NCBI GenBank assembly: GCA_020532545.1
Contig: JAJBAW010000001.1
Span: 47,573-111,572 of the forward strand
Direction of reading: 5' to 3'
DNA from: Candidatus Cloacimonadota bacterium
Lineage (GTDB): Bacteria; Cloacimonadota; Cloacimonadia; Cloacimonadales; Cloacimonadaceae
DNA length: 64,000 bases
Below are positions 1 to 7,905 of this stretch, in pieces; the stretch's first letter is position 1, and every line of letters begins with the position of its first letter. Below the pieces are notes generated by a model, which was not told where the DNA came from, did no database searches, and was given only the letters and a program-made list of their open reading frames with translations. The translations under genes were made by a program, and so were the position numbers.

Positions 1-99
1 AAGATAATTGGTGAATAGCAGGGGCGCTCCGAGCAGCACCCAGGATTTCTAATTCAGATTTATATTTTATATTAAATTGTGATATGAGCGGGATAGAGA
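1..99. other. window edge, no gene seen
   Basis: AT-rich stretch downstream of the coaE stop codon. I see no open frame and no clear hairpin with a T-run, so the minus-strand operon probably ends near here or continues outside the window. Confidence 0.4.
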
Positions 100-699
100 T
101 CAGCCCAACCTGATGTTTGGGATGTTCTCTATTAGCTTTTTAGCCTCATTTTTAAGCTGAGACAGATCCTGGCTGTTATCGATCACCAGGTCAACCCTGG
201 CTGCCTTTTCGGCATCCGGTAGCTGTTTGTCCAGACGTAATTTGAGGTTTTCAAGCTGTCCGGGATTGCGCTCTTCGAGACGCTTTAGCACCACAGATCT
301 GGGTGCTGTGACCAGGACCAGATAGTCAAAATATGCTTCCAGACCCGCTTCAAAGAGCAGGGGAATCTCAAAATATAGTGCGTCTTCATCGGACTTTATC
401 AGCTCTTCGGTAAAGCGCTGCCTGACCCTCGGATGGATTTCGGAATTCAGGTATTCCAGTTCCTTTTCATCGTGAAAGACGATCTCCGAGATTGCTTGTT
501 TATCGAGCCTGCCATCGCAAAAGACCCGGTCTCCCCATCGCTGGCGCCAGAGCTCTGGCAAATCGAACAGGATTTCATTGGCGACATCATCGGCGGACAA
601 AACCCTCTGACCATATTGTCTCAGATAGTTACAAAAGCTGCTTTTTCCACTGCCGATATTCCCGGTGATTGCGATTGCAAAGGGCTTATTTTGTGGCAT
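100..699 (-). CDS. coaE: dephospho-CoA kinase CoaE
   Basis: The product phosphorylates the 3'-hydroxyl of dephospho-CoA with ATP, the last step of coenzyme A synthesis in the cytosol. The 199-aa length is normal for the family. A P-loop GNIGSGKSS lies at residues 13-21, followed by the SADDVANEIL segment and the IPLLFEAG motif near residues 113-120, all typical of CoaE. It is the last gene of a minus-strand operon. Its ATG lies inside the 3' end of cdaA (14-bp overlap), which suggests translational coupling. The assignment is firm; nothing in the protein is unusual. Confidence 0.95.
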   Translation of the reverse strand: MPQNKPFAIAITGNIGSGKSSFCNYLRQYGQRVLSADDVANEILFDLPELWRQRWGDRVFCDGRLDKQAISEIVFHDEKELEYLNSEIHPRVRQRFTEELIKSDEDALYFEIPLLFEAGLEAYFDYLVLVTAPRSVVLKRLEERNPGQLENLKLRLDKQLPDAEKAARVDLVIDNSQDLSQLKNEAKKLIENIPNIRLG

Positions 700-1432
700 C
701 GGTGATGATCTGCATCAGTTCTTCAAAGGCGATATCGGTGGTAATCTGCCCACCTTGGGCTACAGAAACCTGCCCGGACTGTTCGGACACGATGATAGCG
801 ATGGCATCAGTAGCTTCGGTGATGCCGATGCCGGCCAGATGCCGGGTACCAAATTTGCGGGCATATTCTGATTTTTGTGACAAGGGCAGAACCACTTTGG
901 CGGACATGATCCGATTGCCGCGAATGATGATCGCCCCATCATGCAAGACGCTTTTGGTATTGAAGATAGTCACGATCAAGCGCATGGAGATATTGGCATC
1001 GATCGGCTCACCTTTCTGCACGTATTCGGTGAGTTTGGTCTTGTTTTCCAGCACGATGAGAGCGCCGGTCTTGCGAAAACTCATGGAAGATACTGCGTCG
1101 ATCAAAGGCGTGTAAATGGAGGATTTCTCCTCTTTGGAAAAGACGGATTTGAGCTCTTTGGCCAGGTTCAATTTGGTGAGAATGGTCCTCAGTTCCGGCT
1201 GGAAGAGGATCACAATCGCCAGTATCCAATAGGTCCTGATTCCGCTGAGCAGGGAGGTCAAAATTTGTAGCTCAAATATGCTGGCCAGGAAGTAGAGGAT
1301 AAGCAGAAAGAGCAAGCCCCAAAGCACCTGATAGCCACCGGATTTGCGGATAATCAACAAGGATTGGTAGATCAAAAAAGCAATGATCAGGATATCGATA
1401 ATGTCTTTGAATTTGGGAATCAGAAATTCCAT
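686..1432 (-). CDS. cdaA: diadenylate cyclase CdaA (membrane DAC domain protein)
   Basis: A 248-aa membrane diadenylate cyclase, which makes the second messenger c-di-AMP from two ATP. Three hydrophobic helices occupy about residues 10-80, followed by a cytosolic DisA_N domain. The DGA motif is at 165-167 (LHDGAIII). The second conserved motif, normally GTRHR, reads GTRHL (RHL at 197-199; codons 836-844), so the last arginine is leucine. The rest of the domain (GITEATDAIAIIVSE) is well kept, so I expect a folded protein, but activity is not certain. It lies 3 nt after folP and overlaps coaE. There is no cdaR or glmM beside it, unlike the arrangement in Firmicutes. Confidence 0.93.
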   Translation of the reverse strand: MEFLIPKFKDIIDILIIAFLIYQSLLIIRKSGGYQVLWGLLFLLILYFLASIFELQILTSLLSGIRTYWILAIVILFQPELRTILTKLNLAKELKSVFSKEEKSSIYTPLIDAVSSMSFRKTGALIVLENKTKLTEYVQKGEPIDANISMRLIVTIFNTKSVLHDGAIIIRGNRIMSAKVVLPLSQKSEYARKFGTRHLAGIGITEATDAIAIIVSEQSGQVSVAQGGQITTDIAFEELMQIITDATK

Positions 1433-1435
1433 CTT

Positions 1436-2272
1436 TTACGCTCCTGCATCCATAATGGCAGCAAATACATCCAAAAACTGGCGGTGCGGCTGCACATCGT
1501 GCACACGGATGATGCTAACCTGATTCAGACAGGCCAACATGGTGGTGGCCAGGCTGCCACCAAGACGCTGATTTGGCGGTGAATTGGAAATAAAATCTAT
1601 GAATCCTTTGCGTGAAGCACCCAGAAGCACAGGATAGCCCAGCTCTGTAAGGCTGTCCAGCTCTGCCAAAAGCTTGAGATTGTGCTGCAGGTTCTTACCG
1701 AAGCCGATGCCGGGATCCAGGATGATATGCTCTTTGGCGATCCCTTGGGAGATGGCAAACTCTGCACGTTCCTGCAGGAATTCCCTGACTTCAACGGCCA
1801 CTTCCTCGTATTGGGGATTCATTTGCATATTCTCTGGCCTGCCTTGCATGTGCATCAAAATCACTTTAACGCCTGGATTCGCAGCAATTATCTCTACCAT
1901 CTTGGGGTCATATTGCAAGGCGGAAATGTCATTGATGATGTTTGCTCCCAGGGCAATGGCCTTTTTGGCCACTTCAGCCTTTTGGGTGTCGATGGAAATC
2001 AAGACCTTGGGACTTTTGGCTTTGAGCTCTGCCAATACGGGCTGGATGCGCTGCCATTCAAGCTCTGCGGATACGCCATTGGCACCGGGACGGGTGGATT
2101 CTGCACCGATATCCAGGATCTGGGCCCCGGCCTGGATCATTTCTAAAGCATGAGCCACTGCGGCTGCAGGAGCCAGAAAATAACCGCCGTCAGAAAAGGA
2201 ATCTTCGGTGAGATTGAGCACACCCATGATCTGGGGAATCTGAAAGCGTTGAATAATGTTTTTAATACTCAC
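1436..2272 (-). CDS. folP: dihydropteroate synthase FolP
   Basis: Condenses 6-hydroxymethyl-dihydropterin pyrophosphate with p-aminobenzoate to give dihydropteroate in folate synthesis. The 278-aa TIM-barrel protein shows the family signatures GVLNLTEDSFSDGG at about residues 18-31, DIGAESTRPGA near 56-66, LDPGIGFGKN near 186-195, and a closing IRVHDV. The usual P of NxTPDSFSDGG is E here, a mild variation. It sits 5 nt after the TonB-like gene and 3 nt before cdaA in one operon. The folP-cdaA pairing also occurs in other bacteria. No paralogue is seen in the window. Confidence 0.95.
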   Translation of the reverse strand: MSIKNIIQRFQIPQIMGVLNLTEDSFSDGGYFLAPAAAVAHALEMIQAGAQILDIGAESTRPGANGVSAELEWQRIQPVLAELKAKSPKVLISIDTQKAEVAKKAIALGANIINDISALQYDPKMVEIIAANPGVKVILMHMQGRPENMQMNPQYEEVAVEVREFLQERAEFAISQGIAKEHIILDPGIGFGKNLQHNLKLLAELDSLTELGYPVLLGASRKGFIDFISNSPPNQRLGGSLATTMLACLNQVSIIRVHDVQPHRQFLDVFAAIMDAGA

Positions 2273-2277
2273 TTAGA

Positions 2278-2955
2278 CTACCTCAATTTGAAATTACAGC
2301 GGATGCGGTAACGCTTTTCCGGCTTGTATGCACCTGTGAAACCAAAGCGCCAGGAGCGCATCTCTTCGCGCAGGGCTTCCCAATGTGCTGCCCGGCGATA
2401 GCTGATGACATTCAGATTATTCATCTTGACGCGGCCCTCAGCAGAAAGCGAAAATTCCACGATCACGACGTCATCTTCCAAAGGGGTAATTTTGGGCTTC
2501 GTTTCATGGATAAAATAGGCGTCTGAACCGCCATCTATCAGACTAAGGGAAAAGCCTGAGGCATTACCTTCGCCGCCACCTGTGCTTTGGGTAGGGCTGA
2601 GCGCTTGAGTAAGGCGGGAATCGCGCGAGGGTGTGGTCTGAATCCTGGTTTTGGTCTCCGTGGGAATCTCCAGCAGGGGACTTTCAATATCGTGAAAGCT
2701 CTGGCTTTCCTCTGCGGAAACAGCTTTAGCGGGAGTGGCTTTTTCACCAGCAGCTTGAGGCGTGCCAGCGTTTGCGCTTGGGTAAGGACTGTCTGCTCCC
2801 ACCGGCTCTGATTCCAGGATCCAATCAAACTGCTGCCACTTGGTTTGAGTCTTTACATTGAGCGAGATCAGGGCAAAGATCACTAGAATCAGCGCATGCA
2901 GACCCAGTGAAATCAGATAGGCGTATTTGTCTTGGCTCGGCAGGCTGCCCTTCAC
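2278..2955 (-). CDS. TonB-like energy-transducing protein
   Basis: A 225-aa protein with one N-terminal membrane anchor (residues about 10-32, LISLGLHALILVIFALISL), a low-complexity periplasmic linker rich in Ala, Pro, Glu and Thr (about 50-135), and a small C-terminal domain with a VEFSLSAEGRVK strand and a YRRAAHWEALREEMRSWRF segment, resembling the TonB C-terminal fold. It follows exbD with an ATGA overlap. Context and topology point to the periplasm-spanning partner of ExbBD that drives outer-membrane transport. The C-terminal domain is divergent and I see no clear proline-rich EP/KP spacer, so TonB-like (or TolA-like) is as far as I go. Confidence 0.7.
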   Translation of the reverse strand: MKGSLPSQDKYAYLISLGLHALILVIFALISLNVKTQTKWQQFDWILESEPVGADSPYPSANAGTPQAAGEKATPAKAVSAEESQSFHDIESPLLEIPTETKTRIQTTPSRDSRLTQALSPTQSTGGGEGNASGFSLSLIDGGSDAYFIHETKPKITPLEDDVVIVEFSLSAEGRVKMNNLNVISYRRAAHWEALREEMRSWRFGFTGAYKPEKRYRIRCNFKLR

Positions 2956-3362
2956 TTCTTCTCTTCCTCCAGGACCTCGGTGGCTACGAAGATCTTCTCA
3001 AACCCGGCTCCGCGGATGATGTCCATCACAGAAATCACTTTCTGTAAGGGAGTGTCTTCCATGGCGGAAAATCTGACTACCTGCTCCGGATCGGTAAAAT
3101 CCGCAGTTAAATGCTGGGTCAGCCCAGGGAAATCCACCGGTTCACCATTGTAGAAAAGCTGATCATCACCAAAATAGCTGATGTGGATGTTTTGCAGGGA
3201 ATGCCGGGCTGCAGATTTGGAGCCTGGCAAACGGATCGGCAAGCCGCTCTGGCTGGTAAAGTTTGACACAATCAAGAGAAAGATGATGAGCAGAAAGATC
3301 ACATCCGTCATGGAAATGAGCATGGTGGTGGTTATTCTCTGCTTGGAAAGCTTGAGCTTCAT
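2952..3362 (-). CDS. exbD: biopolymer transport protein ExbD/TolR
   Basis: A 136-aa single-span inner-membrane protein with the transmembrane segment at about residues 12-34. It includes MTDVIFLLIIFLLIVSNF, whose aspartate (near 20) is the proton-carrying residue of ExbD/TolR. A periplasmic domain follows. With ExbB it forms the proton-driven motor that energises TonB. The start overlaps the end of exbB (ATGA) and the stop overlaps the TonB-like start (ATGA), so the three are translationally coupled. ExbD and TolR cannot be told apart by sequence alone; the TonB-like neighbour and the absence of tolB/pal favour ExbD. Confidence 0.92.
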   Translation of the reverse strand: MKLKLSKQRITTTMLISMTDVIFLLIIFLLIVSNFTSQSGLPIRLPGSKSAARHSLQNIHISYFGDDQLFYNGEPVDFPGLTQHLTADFTDPEQVVRFSAMEDTPLQKVISVMDIIRGAGFEKIFVATEVLEEEKK

Positions 3363-3973
3363 GAGAGATTACGCATCCTGATAGTGTATTCTATGCCGCC
3401 TTCCTGCATGTCTTTGAGCAGGTTTTCCAGCTTCTGGATGAGGTCGTTGTAAAAGATGATGGCTACAATGCCCACTATCAGGCCACCAATGGTGGTCAAT
3501 AGTGCTTCCCAGATGCCTCCGGCCAGTATGCTGATATCTACGCCGGCACTGCTATGGGCCTGGATGCTCATAAACACCCGCACCATACCGGTTACTGTGC
3601 CCAGAAAGCCGATCAGGGGAGCTGTGGCCGCAAATGTGCTCAGCCAGCCCATGCCTTTTTCCAGATGCTGCAATTCCAGATTGGCGGTGGATTCCATGCT
3701 CTGGGAGATCAATTCATGATCATCAGTCTGGGCATTGAAGAGCTTTTCCAGCATCATGCCCAAAGGAGAACCCGAACGGTTTTCTTCCAAGGCACTACGC
3801 AGACCGGCCAGCGTGTTTTGTCCATGCAGCGCATTGATTAAATCCTGGTTTGCTCTTTTAACCTTGGAGAACTGGCGGTATTTTTCGATTACGATACCGA
3901 TCACAGCTATTGAGATCAACAGCAGCACGTACATTAGAATCCCACCCCTGAGGAGTAAAGATAATATGCTCAT
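3359..3973 (-). CDS. exbB: MotA/TolQ/ExbB proton channel protein
   Basis: A 204-aa integral membrane protein of the MotA/TolQ/ExbB family. One helix lies at the N terminus (MYVLLLISIAVIGIVIEKY, about 14-32) and two near 115-180 (STFAATAPLIGFLGTVTGMV, then LTTIGGLIVGIVAIIFYN). The AATAPLIGFLGTVTGM signature is diagnostic. It forms the pentameric channel around ExbD. An AGAGG-type ribosome site precedes the ATG. It is the first gene of the operon running to coaE; a hairpin separates it from serC upstream, so it probably has its own promoter within about 90 bp. Confidence 0.93.
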   Translation of the reverse strand: MSILSLLLRGGILMYVLLLISIAVIGIVIEKYRQFSKVKRANQDLINALHGQNTLAGLRSALEENRSGSPLGMMLEKLFNAQTDDHELISQSMESTANLELQHLEKGMGWLSTFAATAPLIGFLGTVTGMVRVFMSIQAHSSAGVDISILAGGIWEALLTTIGGLIVGIVAIIFYNDLIQKLENLLKDMQEGGIEYTIRMRNLS

Positions 3974-3991
3974 AATACCTCTTTATTTGTT

Positions 3992-4044
3992 ATTTTAAAA
4001 GGCTGCCCTTCCTTTTGCGGATAAATCAGCTCAAAGAAGGGCAG
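3992..4044 (-). terminator. probable serC terminator
   Basis: Read on the minus strand, CTGCCCTTC (4036-4044) pairs perfectly with GAAGGGCAG (4003-4011) across a 24-nt loop and is followed by CCTTTTAAAAT. The loop is larger than ideal, so efficiency is uncertain. Confidence 0.5.
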
Positions 4045-4063
4045 AGATTATCTTTGTCTTGTT

Positions 4064-5149
4064 TTATCCGTTTTTCTTCATGAATTCGCCCATGAACTGA
4101 GCAAGCGCGTGCGCAGCAGGCAAAGGCAGGGAATTATAGGTACTGGCTCTGCATCCACCAGACAGACGGTGGCCTTTGAGGCCGATCATGCCGGCTTTCT
4201 TGGCTTCGCTGATGAAGAGGGCTTCCATGTCTTCGGTAGCCATGCGGAAGGTGATGTTCATCAGTGAACGGTCTTCCTTATCTACTGTGCCTCTATAGAA
4301 ACCATTGGAATTGTCAATGGCATCATAGATGTACTTGGCTTTGGCCTGGTTATTGAGCGCGACCTTGTCCAGTCCGCCCATTGCTTCGATCCATTTCAGA
4401 ACGAGGCCGACCATGTAAATGGTGAAGGTGGGAGGAGTATTGAACATGCTTCCGTTTTTGGCGGCAACATTGTAATCCATCATCGAGGGCAGACCTTCTT
4501 TGGCTGTGGCCAAAAAGTCTTTTTTGATGATTACGACCACGACTCCGGCTGGGCCCACGTTCTTTTGGGCACCGGCGTAGATCATGGAATACTTTTGGGC
4601 ATCAATGGGTTTGCTCATAAAGTTTGAGCTCATATCTGCGATTAAAGGTACTCCGGCTTGAACTTCAGGGTCGTGATGCCATTCTGTACCGTAAATGGTG
4701 TTGTTTGTAGTGATGTGCAGATAGGCAGGGTTCTCTGAGAGAGTGTGGGTTTTGGGGATGTAGCTGTGGTTCTTATCTTCACTGGATGCGGCCAGATGTA
4801 CTGGCAAGCCCAGCTTTTTGATTTCGCCAATGGCTTTTTTGGACCACACACCGGTGTGAATGATGTTTGCAATCTTTCCTTCATGGGCAAAGTTCATCGG
4901 CACCATGAGAAATTGCATGCTGGCTCCACCTTGTAAGAAGAGCACATCATAATCGTCACCCAGATTGTAAATGCGCTTTACGGCTGCGTGAGTTTCATCA
5001 ATAATAGCTTGGTATTCTTTGCTACGGTGGCTCATTTCCATTACGGAAAGGCCCATTCCTTTGTAGTTGAACAAATCCGCTTGGGCTTCGAGAAGAACTT
5101 CTTCTGGAAGCACTGCGGGACCCGCGTTGAAATTATGTACGCGTTCCAT
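4064..5149 (-). CDS. serC: phosphoserine aminotransferase SerC
   Basis: A PLP enzyme converting 3-phosphohydroxypyruvate and glutamate to phosphoserine and 2-oxoglutarate (serine synthesis). It opens with the family N terminus MERVHNFNAGPAVLP; the PLP lysine is K196 in AGAQKNVGPAG, and SGGCRASTYNSLP lies at the C-terminal end. An in-frame upstream extension exists, but the ATG at 5149 is preceded at proper distance by AGGAGG and matches the family start, giving 361 aa. It stands alone on the minus strand, divergent from maf. Serine synthesis also supplies pyruvate and C1 units in amino-acid fermenters, but that role is inference. Confidence 0.96.
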   Translation of the reverse strand: MERVHNFNAGPAVLPEEVLLEAQADLFNYKGMGLSVMEMSHRSKEYQAIIDETHAAVKRIYNLGDDYDVLFLQGGASMQFLMVPMNFAHEGKIANIIHTGVWSKKAIGEIKKLGLPVHLAASSEDKNHSYIPKTHTLSENPAYLHITTNNTIYGTEWHHDPEVQAGVPLIADMSSNFMSKPIDAQKYSMIYAGAQKNVGPAGVVVVIIKKDFLATAKEGLPSMMDYNVAAKNGSMFNTPPTFTIYMVGLVLKWIEAMGGLDKVALNNQAKAKYIYDAIDNSNGFYRGTVDKEDRSLMNITFRMATEDMEALFISEAKKAGMIGLKGHRLSGGCRASTYNSLPLPAAHALAQFMGEFMKKNG

Positions 5150-5289
5150 TTGGATCCTCCTGGATATATTTTTGTACTTTAGTGCAAGGATTTTAGATGC
5201 TATTCTTTCAGGCAAGCTATTTCTTTTGCTTTTAGAATTTCATTGACGTAATCGGGCGATTAGGCAGTCTGGTTCAAAGGATTAAATCT

Positions 5290-5883
5290 ATGTTAGATAA
5301 GATGTTAAATGACTACCAGATAATTCTGGCTTCACAATCTCCCAGACGCAGGGAGATTTTTGATATGTTGGGACTCCGCTATGAGATTCAGAGCAGTGAT
5401 ATCGCAGAACCGGTGAATGGGGAAGACCCCGTTTTGCAGGCCATGCGCAATGCCCAAAACAAGGCAGAAAGCGTTTTTGCCAAAAGTAGTGGGCAGAGCG
5501 TTATCGTTTCGGCGGATACTATCGTGGTCTTGGAAGGCAGGATTCTGGGAAAACCTGAATCCGCAGAACAGGCCCGCAGCTATCTGGGTGAACTCAGTGC
5601 AAAGACCCACACAGTGGTCACCGGCATCTGCGTGAGGGGCCTGAAAGGACAAAGATGCGGCTATGAAAAGACCCAGGTCAGCTTTGCCTCTTTGACTGAA
5701 GAGGAAATTCGGGATTATATCCTGACCAATGAGCCCATGGACAAAGCCGGAGCCTACGGCATCCAGGGCTTTGGCAGCCAGTTTATCACCAGGGTCGAGG
5801 GCTGTTACTTCAATGTAATGGGCTTTCCCATCCGGCGCTTTTATGAAATAGCCCGGGACATGATCAATAAGGGGACACTATGA
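5290..5883 (+). CDS. maf: Maf-like nucleoside triphosphate pyrophosphatase
   Basis: A 197-aa protein of the Maf/HAM1-like fold that hydrolyses non-canonical or modified nucleotides (dTTP/UTP type) to the monophosphate. Signatures: ILASQSPRRREIFDMLG near residues 12-28, the catalytic SADTIVVLEG near 77-86, KPESAEQARSYLGELS, and the EPMDKAGAYGIQG motif near 151-163 typical of the YhdE subgroup. AAAGGA lies 8 nt before the ATG at 5290; a second ATG 4 codons in is also possible. The stop codon overlaps the next start (ATGA), so it leads an operon to gltX. Confidence 0.93.
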   Translation: MLDKMLNDYQIILASQSPRRREIFDMLGLRYEIQSSDIAEPVNGEDPVLQAMRNAQNKAESVFAKSSGQSVIVSADTIVVLEGRILGKPESAEQARSYLGELSAKTHTVVTGICVRGLKGQRCGYEKTQVSFASLTEEEIRDYILTNEPMDKAGAYGIQGFGSQFITRVEGCYFNVMGFPIRRFYEIARDMINKGTL

Positions 5884-7358
5884 AGGTTTTTCACAATGCC
5901 AAATTTTGGCACAAGGCTTCTTTTAAGAACAATGTAAAGGCCATTCTCACAGAGGATGGCAGGATCGTGAAACTGCTCACAAGTCTGCCGAAATCCACTC
6001 AGGACTATGAGCTTGTAGATCTCAAGGGAAACTATGTCTATCCCGGCTTCATCGATACTCACACGCACAGTTTTGAGGGCGGGCTCTATTCGCTGATGAT
6101 CGATCTGGGCGGGGCCCGAAACCTGCAGGATGTCTTTGATCTGATCGCTGAAGGCAGCCAGGATAAGGGCAAATTCGTCTTTGCCTGGAATTTTGACGAG
6201 CTGAAGATTGCCGAAGGGCGTTTTCCCACCCGGGCAGAATTAAACGCTATCGTAAGAGATAAGAACCTGGTCCTGCGTAGAGTGGACGGACATTCCTGCA
6301 TGATCAACAGCTTTGCCTGCTACAATATCTTGAGCCTTTTAGGCAATTTCCACTGTGAGGATGAAGTCTTCAAAGGCTTTGAAAACGATAGGGCAGTGCA
6401 CTGGTTTCACAACAATATAGAGCATGATCTCATCTTAAAAGCCTATCACGCTGCGTCTGAGATAGCGTTGAAGGGTGGATTCTCCACTATTCACACCATG
6501 GTGGGCGATGCGAATATGTCCATCGGTCATTACAGCCTGATTCAGGAGAATTTAGCCAATTTCGGCGTGGACTACGTCCTGTATCCGCAATCTTTCAATA
6601 TCGAAGCAGCTCTGGAAGTTGGAGCCCAGCGCATTGGCGGCTGCATCCTGGCCGATGGTTCTCTGGGTAGCTATACCGCAGCATTGTACGAGTCCTATCA
6701 GGGACGCCCCATCCGCGGAAACCTGTATCAGACCGATGCCTATTGGTCCGATTTCATCACCCGCGCTCATCATCACAACCTGCAAGTGGGCGTGCACTGC
6801 ATTGGCGACAGAGCCATTACGCAGATCAATAGCGTCTATCTGGCCCTGGCAAATTCCGATCCCAAAGACCTGCGACATCAATTGATTCACTGCGAAATTA
6901 CCGATGACGCGCTGGTCAATCAGATCAAGGCCTCGGGCGCAGTACCCGTGATGCAGCCTATGTTTGATCGGCTCTGGGGTGGCGAAAATGGCTTTTATGC
7001 CAAGGTCCTGGGCAAAGAAAGAGCAGAGAACATGAACCGCTTTGCCACTATGTTCTCAAAGGGCATCAAGATTACCGGTTCTTCAGATTGGTATATCACA
7101 GAGCTGAATATAGTTAAGTCCCTGGATGCAGCTATGAATCACCACAGTCCCGCAGAAGCTCTTACTGCCGGACAAGCGATAGATATTTACACCAAAAACG
7201 CAGCCTGGCTTTCACATGATGAAGGTGTCAAGGGGCAATTGCTAACAGGCTTGCTGGCAGATTTTACCGTGCTGAACTATGATCTAAAGAAGCCCGGCGC
7301 CGATAAACGGGTGGTGGCCACCATCAAGGAAGGAAAGCTGCTCTATGAGAATCTGTGA
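5880..7358 (+). CDS. metal-dependent amidohydrolase (YtcJ/Amidohydro_3 family)
   Basis: A 492-aa cytosolic protein of the amidohydrolase superfamily, YtcJ-like. Metal-binding motifs are visible: GFIDTHTHSFEGG near residues 58-70, GVHCIGDRA near 304-312, HCEITDD near 337-343, and a conserved Asp in TGSSDWYITELN near 400. The family hydrolyses C-N bonds in varied substrates, and nothing here identifies the substrate. It begins within the maf stop (ATGA) and overlaps the next gene by 14 bp, so it is co-translated with both. No signal peptide is present. Functional specificity is unknown. Confidence 0.88.
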   Translation: MKVFHNAKFWHKASFKNNVKAILTEDGRIVKLLTSLPKSTQDYELVDLKGNYVYPGFIDTHTHSFEGGLYSLMIDLGGARNLQDVFDLIAEGSQDKGKFVFAWNFDELKIAEGRFPTRAELNAIVRDKNLVLRRVDGHSCMINSFACYNILSLLGNFHCEDEVFKGFENDRAVHWFHNNIEHDLILKAYHAASEIALKGGFSTIHTMVGDANMSIGHYSLIQENLANFGVDYVLYPQSFNIEAALEVGAQRIGGCILADGSLGSYTAALYESYQGRPIRGNLYQTDAYWSDFITRAHHHNLQVGVHCIGDRAITQINSVYLALANSDPKDLRHQLIHCEITDDALVNQIKASGAVPVMQPMFDRLWGGENGFYAKVLGKERAENMNRFATMFSKGIKITGSSDWYITELNIVKSLDAAMNHHSPAEALTAGQAIDIYTKNAAWLSHDEGVKGQLLTGLLADFTVLNYDLKKPGADKRVVATIKEGKLLYENL

Positions 7359-7905
7359 GCTAAGCGCTGATATCGTTAGTCAAATGGTGGAGGATGAACT
7401 GAAACATCATCCCCATCTGGAGCCTGTGGATCTGTACAAACTGCTTTATCAGGCATTATACGGTCCCTTTCATATCGTCCAGGATTACGATCAGGTATTT
7501 CGCGCTATCGAGGCCGAGGTAGAGCAGTCAAGCCTCTGCTACGAGCCTATATATCAAGAATTGAGCCCCTGCTACAGCAGAGTGAGCCTGGCCTATATTC
7601 AGGCAGATGATGAGCCCCAGCTCAGGCAAAGCAAGATCACCTGTTTGACAGATTGGCTACTGGAATCCTGTGTGGCTTTGCCGGATGTAGCCCAAGACTT
7701 TCAGAGGCAGTGGAAGCTTTATCGCCACCTGCTGTTTAGCGTCCTTCCAGCCAACCCTGAAACCTGGCAAAAGGCGGATTGCCTGGCAAGGGCAGGAAAG
7801 CTGCCCTCACACTCACAGACTTTTCATCAACACTATCAGCCTCATTACCGGCTGGTAAATAAGAATCTTAGCAAACACTATCAGCTATTTATGGAGTTTA
7901 ACTAA
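7345..7905 (+). CDS. conserved-looking protein of unknown function (186 aa)
   Basis: A soluble 186-aa protein with no signal peptide or membrane segment. Visible features are the segment DLYKLLYQALYGPFHIVQDY near residues 29-48, an acidic middle, and LPSHSQTFHQHYQPHYRLV near 153-171. I recall similar Y-K-L-x-Y-Q-x-x-x-G-x-x-H blocks and a closing SHS...Y..HYR block in other uncharacterised bacterial proteins, but I cannot name the family. It is sandwiched by overlaps: its start lies in the end of the amidohydrolase gene and its TAA overlaps the gltX ATG (TAATG). Conserved His and Tyr residues suggest an enzyme or binding protein; this is a guess. Confidence 0.8.
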   Translation: MRICELSADIVSQMVEDELKHHPHLEPVDLYKLLYQALYGPFHIVQDYDQVFRAIEAEVEQSSLCYEPIYQELSPCYSRVSLAYIQADDEPQLRQSKITCLTDWLLESCVALPDVAQDFQRQWKLYRHLLFSVLPANPETWQKADCLARAGKLPSHSQTFHQHYQPHYRLVNKNLSKHYQLFMEFN

